A stretch of 64,000 bases of DNA from Pullulanibacillus sp. KACC 23026 (GCF_029094525.1 NZ_CP119107.1:2790001-2854000), one strand, 5' to 3'. Counted from the first letter of the stretch, positions 30,558 to 40,437 are shown. A program made the numbers and translations. Notes: generated by a model from the letters alone, not told the origin.

Positions 30558-32300
30558 TTACAGGGTATAGCCGAATCCTAAAATAGTAAAGCATTTGTCT
30601 TCATTTTGAGGCGCCATTTTGATTTCAACCTGATGTTCCCGGCACACATCTTCTTGATACAAGATAACTGCGTTGCAATGCGTCCAGTTCACTTCATGAG
30701 GGTCGGCGTTTTTTAAATGCTTGCCATCTACCCAAATCTCCGCACTTCCAAAATGACGGCTTCCGGAATCTTTAAAAACAAGCAGGAGGTTTCTGCTGTA
30801 GATCGACATTTTGAAGCTTTCATTTCCTGATGAAGCGGAATGCATCCAGTTATTTGGAAATTGAGGTGTTGCAAAAGGATTCACATCCATTTCTACCTTC
30901 TGTAAATCGTCATCCGTTTCCGAAAAACTGCCCATACGGATTGCTGCCCCTATTCGGTTCTCTTTCCTATCAAGTAACTGCACATCCTTAAAATCATGAC
31001 CGATTACTGGCGGCTGATCGAGTTTTATATCCTCTCGATCTCGAATCGATTTCTTAGTTTCAGAGAATAGATACTGAAGACAATCCGCCATTATTCTATG
31101 ACCGTCGTTGGTTGGATGATAGATATCATAGAAAAATTGCCGTTTGGTAATGACGTTTCCCTCTTCTTTTGTCAACCTAAACTGCTCGACCACTGCATCC
31201 TTGATACTTACCATCGGGAGATCATAATGCTTTCCAATAGGAGAAAGCCTATTCTGCAGATTCCAGTCGTTTTCAAACACACTGAATAATAAAATGACAG
31301 CTGGTTTGTTTTCCGAAGCGAGTATTTTTAAACAAAGGCTCTCATAACAGATTCCTTGTGTTTCGTCCCCTGCATCATTTACCGCAAATTCAACAATCAC
31401 GATATCCGGCTTTACTTGTCCATTCCTTAAAATATCCCGATCGTAGCGAATCATGCCGAGTTCAGATGGTGTCCCTCCTACTCCTGCCTTCACAAAATGG
31501 ACATTCTCCCCATCCTTTTTTTCAAACAGGTCTCTGAATTTTAAATAAGATTGATAGGCATAACAATGAGTATGAATCGGCTTGGCTCCCGCTCCCTGAG
31601 TAATAGAGCCCCCTATATAAGCAATCGTTACATCATCACCTCTTTCGGCTTTTTCAATAGCCGCTTTTAATCGATGATTGTTTCCTTTGCTTAGAAGAGA
31701 TTTCCTGATCATTTCCTTGTAAATTCTTGAGTCGAAGGCAACCGGCGGCTCCATCGCCATTTCCGGAACCTTGTAGGAATCATGCACATAGAATTTGATA
31801 ATAGCGGTGGCTAGTTCACCGGGTTGTTCAAATTCAAAGGCAAACTTACCCGGTACCTCATCGTCTACGGACCATTGGTGATCCCCGAGTTCTAAAAGGG
31901 TCTCGGTTCCATCTGTTGGACAAGGCACTCTCAGCAAGGTTCCCGTTTCATATTTGTTCTCTTTTCCATAGTGATGTAAGACAAAATGGACATCTCCTAC
32001 GTATTCACCTGTTGTTTTTATACTTACACCGATACTGTGAACGAGCTTGTGAAATCCCTTACAATTATCAAGAAGCGTCAAGATCGCTTCATCTGTCACG
32101 CCGCCCACAAGCTTTGCGATACTTTTCAATCGTCCTTCATCTAAATAAATTTCCTGTGATGGCTTGCCCTCATGACGAGGAGTTGCTTCAATCACTTTCT
32201 CAAACATAACGAAAAAGCTATCCCGTTTTGCCACTGGATCTTTTGGTGCTCTGAAATCTTCCATTTTATCATTTATTTGTGATCTGCTCGTTTCGGTCAT
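30558..32300 (-). CDS. SGNH/GDSL hydrolase, probable carbohydrate esterase
   Basis: The 580-residue protein has three parts: an N-terminal beta-rich domain (about 60-190), an SGNH hydrolase (about 220-415) and a C-terminal beta-rich domain (about 450-580). Block I GGSITQG gives Ser232, KAGVGGTPSELG supplies the block II Gly, FAVND gives Asn308, and DIYHPTNDGH gives Asp392 and His395. Such enzymes often deacetylate xylan or other plant oligosaccharides. It lies directly upstream of GH115, with an 86-base gap after start correction. There is no signal peptide. Two TGATTA-type inverted repeats upstream suggest control by an ArsR-type paralog. The exact ester substrate is unknown. Confidence 0.87.
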   Translation of the reverse strand: MTETSRSQINDKMEDFRAPKDPVAKRDSFFVMFEKVIEATPRHEGKPSQEIYLDEGRLKSIAKLVGGVTDEAILTLLDNCKGFHKLVHSIGVSIKTTGEYVGDVHFVLHHYGKENKYETGTLLRVPCPTDGTETLLELGDHQWSVDDEVPGKFAFEFEQPGELATAIIKFYVHDSYKVPEMAMEPPVAFDSRIYKEMIRKSLLSKGNNHRLKAAIEKAERGDDVTIAYIGGSITQGAGAKPIHTHCYAYQSYLKFRDLFEKKDGENVHFVKAGVGGTPSELGMIRYDRDILRNGQVKPDIVIVEFAVNDAGDETQGICYESLCLKILASENKPAVILLFSVFENDWNLQNRLSPIGKHYDLPMVSIKDAVVEQFRLTKEEGNVITKRQFFYDIYHPTNDGHRIMADCLQYLFSETKKSIRDREDIKLDQPPVIGHDFKDVQLLDRKENRIGAAIRMGSFSETDDDLQKVEMDVNPFATPQFPNNWMHSASSGNESFKMSIYSRNLLLVFKDSGSRHFGSAEIWVDGKHLKNADPHEVNWTHCNAVILYQEDVCREHQVEIKMAPQNEDKCFTILGFGYTL

Positions 32301-32321
32301 TTACCTATCTCTCCTATTAAG

Positions 32322-32336
32322 TAATCAGTTTGATTA
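32322..32336. promoter_or_regulatory. Inverted repeat TAATCA/TGATTA upstream of the SGNH gene
   Basis: TAATCAGTTTGATTA has perfect 6-base arms and a 3-base centre, 22 bases upstream of the SGNH start. It shares the TGATTA core with the elements at 15042 and 32468. Confidence 0.5.
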
Positions 32337-32467
32337 GTGACACGTAATTGAATAAATGGGCAACATACTATAGATCTATCGATGCGTTAGTCTCGTTAAT
32401 TGGGAACAGCCGAGGGCTAATTGAAGCGCTTAACTCCTTTTTCAAATGATGACTTAACCTACAATGT

Positions 32468-32479
32468 TTGATTAATCAA
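32468..32479. promoter_or_regulatory. Palindrome TTGATTAATCAA upstream of the SGNH-GH115 operon
   Basis: This perfect 12-base palindrome combines TGATTAA and TTAATCA, the core seen at 15042-15063 and 26651. It is a candidate operator. Confidence 0.5.
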
Positions 32480-32581
32480 CAAACAAACTCTGTCTCCTTT
32501 CATTTTATTATTATTTTCAGAGAGGTCAACGTATTTTTGAAATTGCTTTATAAACGACTTAAAGTTTGGTCGTCTCCGTAT

Positions 32582-33004
32582 TCATTGAAATGTATTTAAG
32601 TTTAAGCAAATAAAGAGCACTATTTGGCGGTCTATTTCCGTTTCTAATTCTGCCAAAAGACGTCAAGCTCTCCTTGGTTTTTAATGAAAAATTGATGCCA
32701 GCGCTGATCTTTTGTATCACCAGGTACAGGTTGAAATGTTTCAAGATAATGGCTATACAATCTTTTCTTAAGTGGCTTTCCCTTCCCAATATAAAGAATT
32801 TCTTTTTTAGCGTTCTTATAGACAGACATATAGCCCATTATGATCTGCAACATTCTTCTCTATATAGGTCTTAACATTATTCATTTCTGTCTCATCTTTT
32901 GGTACAACATGTCTAATCCTGAAGTGTTTCCATTTACCGTCTTGAGAATCAATGGGCAAAATTTCACTTTCTTTCAGGATTTTTTCGTAATCCATAATAT
33001 ACAC
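32582..33004 (-). pseudogene. GIY-YIG domain protein, broken by two frameshifts
   Basis: Three frames join into one protein. The first (from 33004) reads to NVADHNGLYV. The second carries VYKNAKKEILYIGKGKPLKK and RLYSHYLE to VFWQ. The third carries LETEIDRQIV and ends at 32582. GLYV with KEILYIGKGKPLKKRLYSHY is the GIY-YIG nuclease signature, with the catalytic Tyr, Arg and, near the end, a Glu in ETEID. One extra base near 32835 and one missing base near 32648 explain the shifts. The neighbours are carbohydrate genes, so it is unrelated to them. Sequencing error is possible. Confidence 0.75.
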
Positions 33005-33242
33005 CTCTAATCTCCATTAATTATAAGATCCTCATTCTCCCGCAAGATTACCTAAAAAGTAGATTATCATTCAAATTTTCCCATAAATTTCAACAAAAGT
33101 TTTTAGCTGTTTAGTAAGGTATGCCAAAAAATAATTTGAATAAAAACATGCATTCACCTAATTGAGCGCATGTTTTCTAATTATTGGTATTATAACCTTA
33201 CAATCCCGTTCTTTATTTGTTCCCATCGGCAAAACTTAACGG

Positions 33243-33280
33243 ATGAAACACAAGAACCGTCCCCGCGTTTCCGCGTTTCA
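33243..33280. repeat. REP-like repeat copy with internal duplication
   Basis: TGAAACACAAGAACCGTCCC is followed by GCGTTTCCGCGTTTCA. The GAACCGTCCCC core matches the other copies, and the GCGTTTC arm is doubled. It abuts the YesL stop at 33293. Confidence 0.72.
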
Positions 33281-33292
33281 GAATCGGCCCCA

Positions 33293-33901
33293 CTAATTCG
33301 TTCCATTTTCAACTGCCATTTGTGTAAATTTTCGTTCACTGTGCCAATAAGTAATGAAAATGGAAATACTCGAGAAAAAGAAGAAAAAGATGATTGGAAC
33401 TCGTAAGGAAATAAAAAAGAGCGCATATAGACAAATCATATTGATTAAGGTCAGATGAAATTTATACAAGCCAAATTTCAAGGCATTTATAAGTAACTGT
33501 TTACCGGTATAATAACCATTTACCATTAATGGAAACACATGTAAGACAACTGCAAAATAGCAAACCATCATCAAACAGAAAAAAATGTAGAGAGCAAATT
33601 TTATGTTCGAGTCAATTTTTGTGGTGAAATAAAAATCTCCATAAAGCAACAAACCAATTATTACGATGAAAATACCGACAATCATGCTTTGTTTGAAATT
33701 TTCTTTCAATAATTGAATGTATGTGGTGATAATCTGCGGTTCTTTCTTTTTTATCCATTGTCTTGACACTCCAAAAGCAGCTGCCATAGCGGGAAATATT
33801 GTAATAATCGGTATACAGCTTAATAAGAATAGAAGGTTTAATAGTGCAAAGTGATAAATCCAAGTCCCTATCCGATATAACTTGCCATCTACCTTAAACA
33901 T
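33293..33901 (-). CDS. YesL family (DUF624) membrane protein
   Basis: The 202 residues have about five hydrophobic segments, with the family opening (YRIGTWIYHFALLNLLFLLSC) and IFPAMAAAFGVSRQW. The function is unknown. The gene lies 600 bases after the Lpl-type binding-protein gene on the same strand, but a terminator separates them, so it may have its own promoter. The C-terminal part is very phenylalanine-rich (IIFFFFFSS). It is only distantly similar to the YesL protein at 17659. Confidence 0.82.
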   Translation of the reverse strand: MFKVDGKLYRIGTWIYHFALLNLLFLLSCIPIITIFPAMAAAFGVSRQWIKKKEPQIITTYIQLLKENFKQSMIVGIFIVIIGLLLYGDFYFTTKIDSNIKFALYIFFCLMMVCYFAVVLHVFPLMVNGYYTGKQLLINALKFGLYKFHLTLINMICLYALFFISLRVPIIFFFFFSSISIFITYWHSERKFTQMAVENGTN

Positions 33902-34457
33902 AAAAACACCCTTCCATCCTATTTACTATTGTAGTTACTTTGTATTTTAGTATGTATGCCGTTACATAGCAATAATAGTATATGTAATTTATAGAATTTT
34001 TACATAAATAAAACAAGTTTTTTTGAGCTATACCAGGTGACTTCTTATCGAGACTGTCTACTTTAAATTTTTTAGCATTAAAAGCAAACGTGTTGAGCAC
34101 TATCTCTATCCAAATGGGAATTTACATACACGAATATCCACAACAAATAACTCAAATTCGGATAGGTTTGTTTCGACTGAAATCGAATTGGCAATAGCCA
34201 GATTGTGATAGGACGTTTGAAAATAAAAGAGCAATTTGATAATAGGAAAAATATATAAATAGGAAACTACCTAAAATGATTGATATTAAATTGATAGAAT
34301 AGTCGCAGATAGTTTAATTTTCGAGCATTTTGTTAAAAAGATTCATAAAGCTTGTGTTATGATTAATGGATAAGGCGAATCAAGACGAATTTCCCCGAGA
34401 TATGTAGAACATTTTACTAAAAGAGAATCTTGTTTAAATCTGCATTTGGCTTTAGTG
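33902..34457. other. AT-rich gap upstream of YesL
   Basis: A 68-codon frame at 33894-34100 is low-complexity and overlaps the YesL start region, so I do not call it. I see no repeat or RNA gene. Confidence 0.45.
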
Positions 34458-34492
34458 AAAAAAAGAAACCACCTTTTAATGAGATGGTTTCC
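34458..34492 (-). terminator. Terminator of the Lpl-type importer operon
   Basis: On the minus strand, GAAACCA pairs with TGGTTTC over a 13-base loop, followed by seven T. It starts about 20 bases after the binding-protein stop. Confidence 0.85.
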
Positions 34493-34510
34493 AAATTGGC
34501 AATCCATTTA

Positions 34511-36100
34511 TTATTTATTTTGAGCCTTATAATTCTTTACATACTCATCATAAATGGCCTGACCACCTTGAGCCATGTACTGTTTAACCAATGATTTGTA
34601 AAGACTGTCTACATCAGATGACTTAGCCGTAATTAATTTCGCAAGCATCTGAGAAGATAAACTCGTTAGCTGTGTATTATATTTTGCCACTGCCGAATTT
34701 GGTGTTGAATAATAGTAAGGCTCATACAAATCCACAGATCCAACCTTATAGGCATTCTGAACTTGTTTTTGGTAACCCGGATAGCCTGCGGAAATAGCGG
34801 CGACATTCTTTTTCGGATCCCCAAGTTCAATACCATTTGAAAGAATATCATAGTCAAGGTTGTTTGCAACAGTCATCATCTTATCGCCCTTAGTTGTTGT
34901 TCCTGTCGGTTGTGGAACACCATTTACCATTTTGTAATCAACGCCTTCCTTACCATTCTGGAGGAAGAGGGTTACCTTCGAGTTGGCCATCCAGTTAAGA
35001 TATTTTACTGCAAGGTCAGCATTTTTACTTGCTTTTGGTACAAGTATATACATACCGTTTGGAGCATACCCAGCCTTAGGATGCTGTCCTGCATCATTCC
35101 CCCAAGGATCAACAGGCACAAGTTCAGCACCAGGGACGTTCTTTGTTAGATTGGTAAGGTCACCAGGTGATGTTCTATACGGACCATCCCAGTTCGTCAT
35201 GTAGGCACCTACTTTTCCATTGGAAATATCTGCATCCAACTGTTTTCCATCTTTGTCAGTAGCGAAACCTGGGCTAATCAAGCCTGCATTGTACATCTTG
35301 TTCATATATTGAACGGATTGTTCAAATCCAGGTAAATTCCAGTTTACATCGTAGCCTGGGTTTGTCTCCAGAGTCGCAAACTGTTCTTGTGTAAGATTAG
35401 ATGGTTTAAAGGCTTCTGGTATGTAACCTAAGCCTGGATAAGCTGGTTGAAGTGAATAGCCGAACGGGATAACACCGCTTACATTGCCAGGGTTTTTCTC
35501 TTTGAATAAAACCATATCGTTATAGAACTCTTGTGGTGTAGTAGGAAGAGGGAGACCAAGTTTATCAAGCCAGTCTTTACGGATAAATGTATTCTCGCCC
35601 AGTAAGACAGTTCTCTTACCTGGTATCGCATATTGTTTACCATTAAATTGACCATACTTTAATAAATCATTACCAAGATAACTTGTGAGGGTAGATCCAT
35701 ACTTCTTAAGGAGTGAACTAAGGTCTGTCAACCCACCCTGCTGTACATAATTATATACAGTACCCTGGTCGTAGGTGAAGACAATATCAGGTGCCTGATT
35801 GGCTGCCATCATGACATTTAGTTTATCCACTTCCTGGCTTCTAGGAACGGTAACAAAATGAACGGTTACATTATTCTCCTTTCCGAAGGTACTGTTGATA
35901 TACTTTGTCCAGTAGTTATTATTCAAATCTGGCTGACCGGGTTGGCCCCTATCAAAAACTTCAACATTCAATGTTCGGTGGCCTGTCTTGCTGCTTTGGT
36001 TGCCGCTTGATTGTGCTGTACTCGAACAACCAGCCAAAGCCAAAACAAGTACAAGCGTAATGAAAGTAGCAAACAAAGATCTCAGTGATTTCACCTTCAT
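34511..36100 (-). CDS. LplA-type substrate-binding lipoprotein
   Basis: The 529-residue protein has a lipoprotein signal peptide (lipobox LAGC at about 22-25). It belongs to the long extracellular solute-binding proteins typified by B. subtilis LplA and YtcQ. These pair with LplB/LplC permeases and import uronate-containing or branched oligosaccharides such as aldotetraouronate or rhamnogalacturonan fragments. It is the third gene of the operon LplB, LplC, binding protein. The GH115, SGNH and UxuA genes nearby point to aldouronates as ligand; that is inference. Confidence 0.92.
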   Translation of the reverse strand: MKVKSLRSLFATFITLVLVLALAGCSSTAQSSGNQSSKTGHRTLNVEVFDRGQPGQPDLNNNYWTKYINSTFGKENNVTVHFVTVPRSQEVDKLNVMMAANQAPDIVFTYDQGTVYNYVQQGGLTDLSSLLKKYGSTLTSYLGNDLLKYGQFNGKQYAIPGKRTVLLGENTFIRKDWLDKLGLPLPTTPQEFYNDMVLFKEKNPGNVSGVIPFGYSLQPAYPGLGYIPEAFKPSNLTQEQFATLETNPGYDVNWNLPGFEQSVQYMNKMYNAGLISPGFATDKDGKQLDADISNGKVGAYMTNWDGPYRTSPGDLTNLTKNVPGAELVPVDPWGNDAGQHPKAGYAPNGMYILVPKASKNADLAVKYLNWMANSKVTLFLQNGKEGVDYKMVNGVPQPTGTTTKGDKMMTVANNLDYDILSNGIELGDPKKNVAAISAGYPGYQKQVQNAYKVGSVDLYEPYYYSTPNSAVAKYNTQLTSLSSQMLAKLITAKSSDVDSLYKSLVKQYMAQGGQAIYDEYVKNYKAQNK

Positions 36101-36185
36101 AAAACCCTCTCCTTTTATAAATAAATTTCAATTTTTATATAAATTTGCGAACCAGGCGAAACTAATCCTATTTCACAAACCCATA

Positions 36186-37046
36186 TTAGCCTTTAATTGA
36201 ACCAATTGTAATACCGCTTACAAAGTATTTCTGGAGCCATGGGTATACTATAAGAATCGGAATTGTACCAAAAATAATACTTGCTGCTTTAAGTGCCTCT
36301 GAAGGAAGATTTATGACGACATTTTCTCCCGACATTTGTTGTGAAATATTGATCACATTGTACAGCTTAAGCTGAATGGTATACAGCTTTTCGTTTGTGA
36401 TATAGAAAAGAGCATCTTGGAAATAATTCCATCTGAATACGGCGTATAGCAAAGCGATGGTGGCAAGTGCTGGCTTGGAAAGAGGCAAAATGATCTTGAG
36501 AAGAATTTGCAAGTCCGAGCACCCATCCAGGTATGCCGCTTCCTCAAGGCTTTCTGGCAAGTTCTGAAAAAATGATTTCAATATAATCATATTAAATACG
36601 CTCATCATACTTGGAAGAATCAATGCGAATGGTGTGTTTAATAGATGCAGGTTCTTTACAAGCATATAGTCCGGTACCAAACCGCCGCTAAAATACATGG
36701 TAAACACCATAAGTAACAATATAATATTTCTGCCCTTGAGCCTTTTTCTACTTAGCGTGTACGCTGCCAATACGGTAACCGTCAATGCTAGGAGCACATA
36801 TACAAGGACAAGAATCACAGTGTAAAACATCGAGTACAACATACCGGCGTCAGTAAAAACAACTTTGTAGGCTTCTATATTAAAGCCTATAGGAAATATG
36901 GTAACCAAATGAGAGATAATTGCCCTATTGGAACTAAGTGATTCTGAAAGAATATAAAGAAAAGGAATCAGGCATATAAAAACGGCTATTAAAACAATAA
37001 ATACGGCTGAATAGTCAAAAATCCTATTTTTTAATTTTTGAGACAT
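36186..37046 (-). CDS. LplC-type ABC transporter permease
   Basis: The 286 residues have six membrane segments and an EAA loop (EEAAYLDGCSDLQILLKIILPL). The ending YFVSGITIGSIKG is characteristic of YtcP/LplC. AAGGAGG precedes the ATG by eight bases. It is 13 bases from the partner permease gene and 85 bases before the binding-protein gene. It forms the transmembrane pore with the LplB-type partner and needs a shared ATPase not encoded here. Confidence 0.92.
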   Translation of the reverse strand: MSQKLKNRIFDYSAVFIVLIAVFICLIPFLYILSESLSSNRAIISHLVTIFPIGFNIEAYKVVFTDAGMLYSMFYTVILVLVYVLLALTVTVLAAYTLSRKRLKGRNIILLLMVFTMYFSGGLVPDYMLVKNLHLLNTPFALILPSMMSVFNMIILKSFFQNLPESLEEAAYLDGCSDLQILLKIILPLSKPALATIALLYAVFRWNYFQDALFYITNEKLYTIQLKLYNVINISQQMSGENVVINLPSEALKAASIIFGTIPILIVYPWLQKYFVSGITIGSIKG

Positions 37047-37059
37047 TTCATATACCTCC

Positions 37060-38028
37060 TTACCATATTCCTTGCTCGCCTAATTTCTTAGTTATATAAT
37101 TTGAAGTTAACAGAAAGACTAAGCAAATAATGGATTGGAATAGCCCTACTGCCGCACCAATTGAAAAATTGGCAGATTGAATACCTATACGGTAAACAAA
37201 GGTACTTATAACATCACCAAAGTCCATAACAAGATTGTTTTGCAAGTTGAATGGACGGTCAAAACCAATTGCCATAATATTACCAAGTTGCAAGATCAGA
37301 AGGATCGCAATGGTAGGTCTTATACCTGGCAGTGTAACATGCCATATTTTTCTTAGCCTTCCTGCGCCATCCACTTCAGCCGCTTCATATAACTCTTTGT
37401 TAATTCCCGTCATAGCAGCAAGATACAAAATGGTTCCCCAACCTGCACTCTGCCAGGCTCCAACTAAAGTATAAGTACCAACCCACGCAAATTTTTTCGT
37501 TAGAAACGGTAGTGCATGCCCTCCCATATTGGTAATTAATGAGTTGATCATGCCTGTTGGTGAAAGCAGCTGAGCAACAATTCCGCCGATAATAACCCAG
37601 GAAAGGAAATGCGGTAAATACAATATGGTTTGACTAATTCTCTTAAACTTTTTAAATACCAACTCGTTTATTAAGATAGCTAAAATGATTGGTGCCGGAA
37701 ATCCCACTATTAAATCCAAGCCATTAAGTACCAACGTGTTTCTAACAACCTGATAGAATTGCGGTGTCGCAAATATTTGCTTGAATGTTGCGAAATTATT
37801 CCATGGACTTCTATTCATCCCCTGAAATATGTTGTAATCCTTAAAGGCTATTTCTATACCATACATGGAGCCATATTTAAATAACAATATATAGGCCACA
37901 GGGATAACTAGCATGAGATAGAGTATAATATCACGCTTTATATAAAATAATAATCCTTTACTCTTTTTCAGTGACCTATCAATGCTATTCTTTTTATTCA
38001 CAGTAGTACTACCATCCATTCCTTTCAT
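37060..38028 (-). CDS. LplB-type ABC transporter permease
   Basis: This 322-residue CUT1 permease has the Lpl-type opening (LVIPVAYILLFKYGSMYGIEIAFKDYN, shown here as YGSMYGIEIAFKDYN) and an EAA loop (YEAAEVDGAGRLRKIWHVTLP). AAAGGAGG precedes the ATG. It is the first gene of the three-gene importer operon, with a near-cre sequence just upstream. It forms the pore together with the LplC-type partner. Confidence 0.92.
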   Translation of the reverse strand: MKGMDGSTTVNKKNSIDRSLKKSKGLLFYIKRDIILYLMLVIPVAYILLFKYGSMYGIEIAFKDYNIFQGMNRSPWNNFATFKQIFATPQFYQVVRNTLVLNGLDLIVGFPAPIILAILINELVFKKFKRISQTILYLPHFLSWVIIGGIVAQLLSPTGMINSLITNMGGHALPFLTKKFAWVGTYTLVGAWQSAGWGTILYLAAMTGINKELYEAAEVDGAGRLRKIWHVTLPGIRPTIAILLILQLGNIMAIGFDRPFNLQNNLVMDFGDVISTFVYRIGIQSANFSIGAAVGLFQSIICLVFLLTSNYITKKLGEQGIW

Positions 38029-38437
38029 AAACTACGACCTCCTTTTTAATAATTGAATCGTTTCCTTTTATTTGCCCGATCCCAAGCCACTTATAAGAAC
38101 GAAACGAGTTGACTGACAGAAGAAATCCCCAGGAATTCACGATGGTTTGATTTAGATCTCCACGAAGGAAGAAAGCATGGATTCATAAGTATGAGTCTAA
38201 GAGTTGATTTTGTTTTTGTAACCCTTTTCATTTTTGTTTTGCCTTGTAAGAAGTTTATGAGGCTATTAGTCTATTTCCATTACTAAGCGCTTTGTTTTTA
38301 CTTTTTTATAACTACTGTTGTATAAGATTATGTAGTTTATTATCTGGCTGGTTTCTAAGTCTTCAAAAGGATTCTCTGAGATTCATGAGTGGCACATCAA
38401 AAAGAAACAGCCTGTTCATTAAGAGACGCACCACCGA
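38029..38437. other. Gap between UxuA and the importer operon
   Basis: No gene. It holds a cre-like sequence at 38053 and a second GCGCTT core near 38287. It probably contains the importer promoter; no -10/-35 pair stands out. Confidence 0.45.
38053..38066. promoter_or_regulatory. cre-like site upstream of the LplB-type gene
   Basis: TTGAATCGTTTCCT matches the cre consensus at all but two fixed positions. It lies 25 bases upstream of the LplB start, so it is plausible but not certain. Confidence 0.4.
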
Positions 38438-39547
38438 TTAGAAAATTTGTTGTTGCTCCTCTTGAACAGACGCCTTTTCTTTCAACTTATCCAAGCTATC
38501 CCAAATCCCTAAAATATACATACATCCGAGTCCCCTATCGTATAAACCATAGCCTGGGCGCGCGACTTCCTCCCATATCATTCGTCCATGGTCCGGTCGA
38601 ATATAACCGTTAAAATGAGTATCATGCAAGGCTTTAAGAATTTCATAAAGATCCAATGAACCGTCACAACTGCGATGTGAGGCTTCGACAAAATCACCAT
38701 TTTCATAGACTTTTACGTTTCGAATATGGGCAAAAGCTATTCTGTTAATACTTGAAAAGTACCTCATCATCTCGGGAATATTATTATTGATATTTGCTCC
38801 TAATGCTCCCGAACATAATGTGAGACAATTGGAGGGGCTATTAACCAAATTGACAATACGCTCAAGATTTTGCCGATTCGTTACAATTCGTGGCAGCCCA
38901 AAAACCGTCCATGGCGGATCATCAGGATGAATGGCCATTTTAATATCTGTTTCCTCACAAACCGGAATAATTTGTTCTAAGAAGTACTTTAAGTGATCAA
39001 ACAGATCTTCTTCAGTTACATTCTCATATTTTTTGAATAGTTGTTTGAGTTCTTTTAACCGATCTTGTTCCCAGCCTGGCAATTCATATCCATTTGAATC
39101 CTCTTTCATCTTTTCAACTAATTTCATCGGGGCAATATTCTCAAATTTCGTCTTCTCATAAGCAAGAACAGTTGAACCATCGTTCATGCGCTTTGCAAGG
39201 TCTGAACGGGTCCAATCAAACACAGGCATAAAGTTATAACAAATAACTCTTACACCGACACTCGCCAAATTTCTAATGGTATCTTTATAGTTTTCAATGT
39301 ACCGGTCACGCGTACTTAATCCTAATTTTATGTCTTCATGAACATTGACGCTTTCTACAACCTCAAATTTTAAGCCATGTGCTTCAATCTCTTCTTTAAG
39401 AGCGACAATCTTTTCAAGCGGCCAAACCTCTCCAACCGGAACGTCATATAAAGCTCCGACAATCCCATCCATTCCAGGAATTTGTCTAATAAATTCTAGA
39501 GGAATAGTATCGTCCTTACTCCCGAACCATCTAAAACTCAGCTTCAC
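38438..39547 (-). CDS. uxuA: D-mannonate dehydratase
   Basis: The 369-residue UxuA TIM barrel dehydrates D-mannonate to 2-keto-3-deoxy-D-gluconate in D-glucuronate catabolism. Family hallmarks are the start MKLSFRWFGSKDD, MAIHPDDPP, LCSGALGAN and YIRPDHGRMIWEE, containing the metal-binding His, Cys, Asp and His residues. It follows a GntR regulator by 66 bases. In this window it is the only core enzyme of the hexuronate route, placed to use glucuronate released by GH115. UxaC, UxuB, KdgK and KdgA must be elsewhere. Confidence 0.95.
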   Translation of the reverse strand: MKLSFRWFGSKDDTIPLEFIRQIPGMDGIVGALYDVPVGEVWPLEKIVALKEEIEAHGLKFEVVESVNVHEDIKLGLSTRDRYIENYKDTIRNLASVGVRVICYNFMPVFDWTRSDLAKRMNDGSTVLAYEKTKFENIAPMKLVEKMKEDSNGYELPGWEQDRLKELKQLFKKYENVTEEDLFDHLKYFLEQIIPVCEETDIKMAIHPDDPPWTVFGLPRIVTNRQNLERIVNLVNSPSNCLTLCSGALGANINNNIPEMMRYFSSINRIAFAHIRNVKVYENGDFVEASHRSCDGSLDLYEILKALHDTHFNGYIRPDHGRMIWEEVARPGYGLYDRGLGCMYILGIWDSLDKLKEKASVQEEQQQIF

Positions 39548-39613
39548 GCCACATCCTCCTCTACTTACCCATTCAGCTTTTTTAACAGCACCTCGGAATT
39601 AAAGAAAAGCATA

Positions 39614-40291
39614 TTATTTAAAAAAATTGGGATGTCTTTCTTTTAAAACTTCCTTTTCAATTAAAGCTAATCTCAAGTGATCAGACATTGCTGCTTCTGC
39701 TTTCTCGGGCTGTTTTTCTTTAATAAATTTAAAAATTTCTTTATGCTTCGAAATGATATCCGTCCAATCTAGTGACGAATAGACTCTTAAAAGCCGCAAA
39801 CGGTTAAGATGATTGTTGGATTGATGGAGAAATTCCCATGTTCTCTGCTTCTGGCAACCTTCAAAAAGGAGTCTGTGAAACTGTTCATCTAAGTCAAACA
39901 GTCTTGAAAAGTCTTTTTTCTCAACGCAGAGATCTTGCATGATCAAATTTGATTCCATCGCTATTTCTTCTGAAAATGCTTCACAGGCCAGCCGAACGAC
40001 GGACCGTTCAATACTTTCACGAATAAATCGGTCTTCTTCAACATGATTCAGATCAATTAATGAAACAATCGTTCCGCTTTGTGGATAGATCTCCAAAAGT
40101 TCCTCTTGAGCTAGTTTTAGAAAAGACTCCCGTACAGGTGTTCGGCTTACTTCCAGAGCTGCTGCCACCTCTTTTTCCGAAATTTTAGTACCTGGCTTCA
40201 ACTCTAAGCTTAATATTTGCTGTTTAATTGTTTGATAGATAATCTCTCTCGTTGTGCCTCTTCCACGTATCGTTGGTGATGTTAACAACAT
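39614..40291 (-). CDS. GntR-family (FadR/FCD) regulator, UxuR-like
   Basis: The 225 residues comprise an N-terminal winged helix (IYQTIKQQILSLELKPGTKISEKEVA, shown as SLELKPGTKISEKEVA; SRTPVRES) and a helical FCD ligand domain (about 85-215, with the metal-site residues in DLDEQFHRLLFEG and HKEIFKFI). It lies directly upstream of uxuA on the same strand. Two ACTAGTAT-centred palindromes lie 41 and 147 bases before its start, consistent with autoregulation and control of uxuA. The likely effector is a hexuronate pathway acid, by analogy with UxuR and ExuR. Confidence 0.9.
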   Translation of the reverse strand: MLLTSPTIRGRGTTREIIYQTIKQQILSLELKPGTKISEKEVAAALEVSRTPVRESFLKLAQEELLEIYPQSGTIVSLIDLNHVEEDRFIRESIERSVVRLACEAFSEEIAMESNLIMQDLCVEKKDFSRLFDLDEQFHRLLFEGCQKQRTWEFLHQSNNHLNRLRLLRVYSSLDWTDIISKHKEIFKFIKEKQPEKAEAAMSDHLRLALIEKEVLKERHPNFFK

Positions 40292-40331
40292 AGCCCCCCC
40301 TTTTTTTGCCTTATTTTAGTACAATGACTAA

Positions 40332-40345
40332 TTATACTAGTATAA
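40332..40345. promoter_or_regulatory. GntR operator candidate 1
   Basis: TTATACTAGTATAA is a perfect 14-base palindrome 41 bases upstream of the GntR start. Confidence 0.65.
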
Positions 40346-40437
40346 CAACTTGTTAAAAAAATAATGACTGACCTATGGTTATCTTGATTCTTTTTAGCTT
40401 CTTCTCTTCATTCATTAAAGCTAATTCCACTTTCAAC

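Noticed and set aside
33894-34100. 68-codon minus-strand frame
   Set aside because: It overlaps the YesL start and is low-complexity, rich in Tyr, Asn and Lys from AT-rich DNA.
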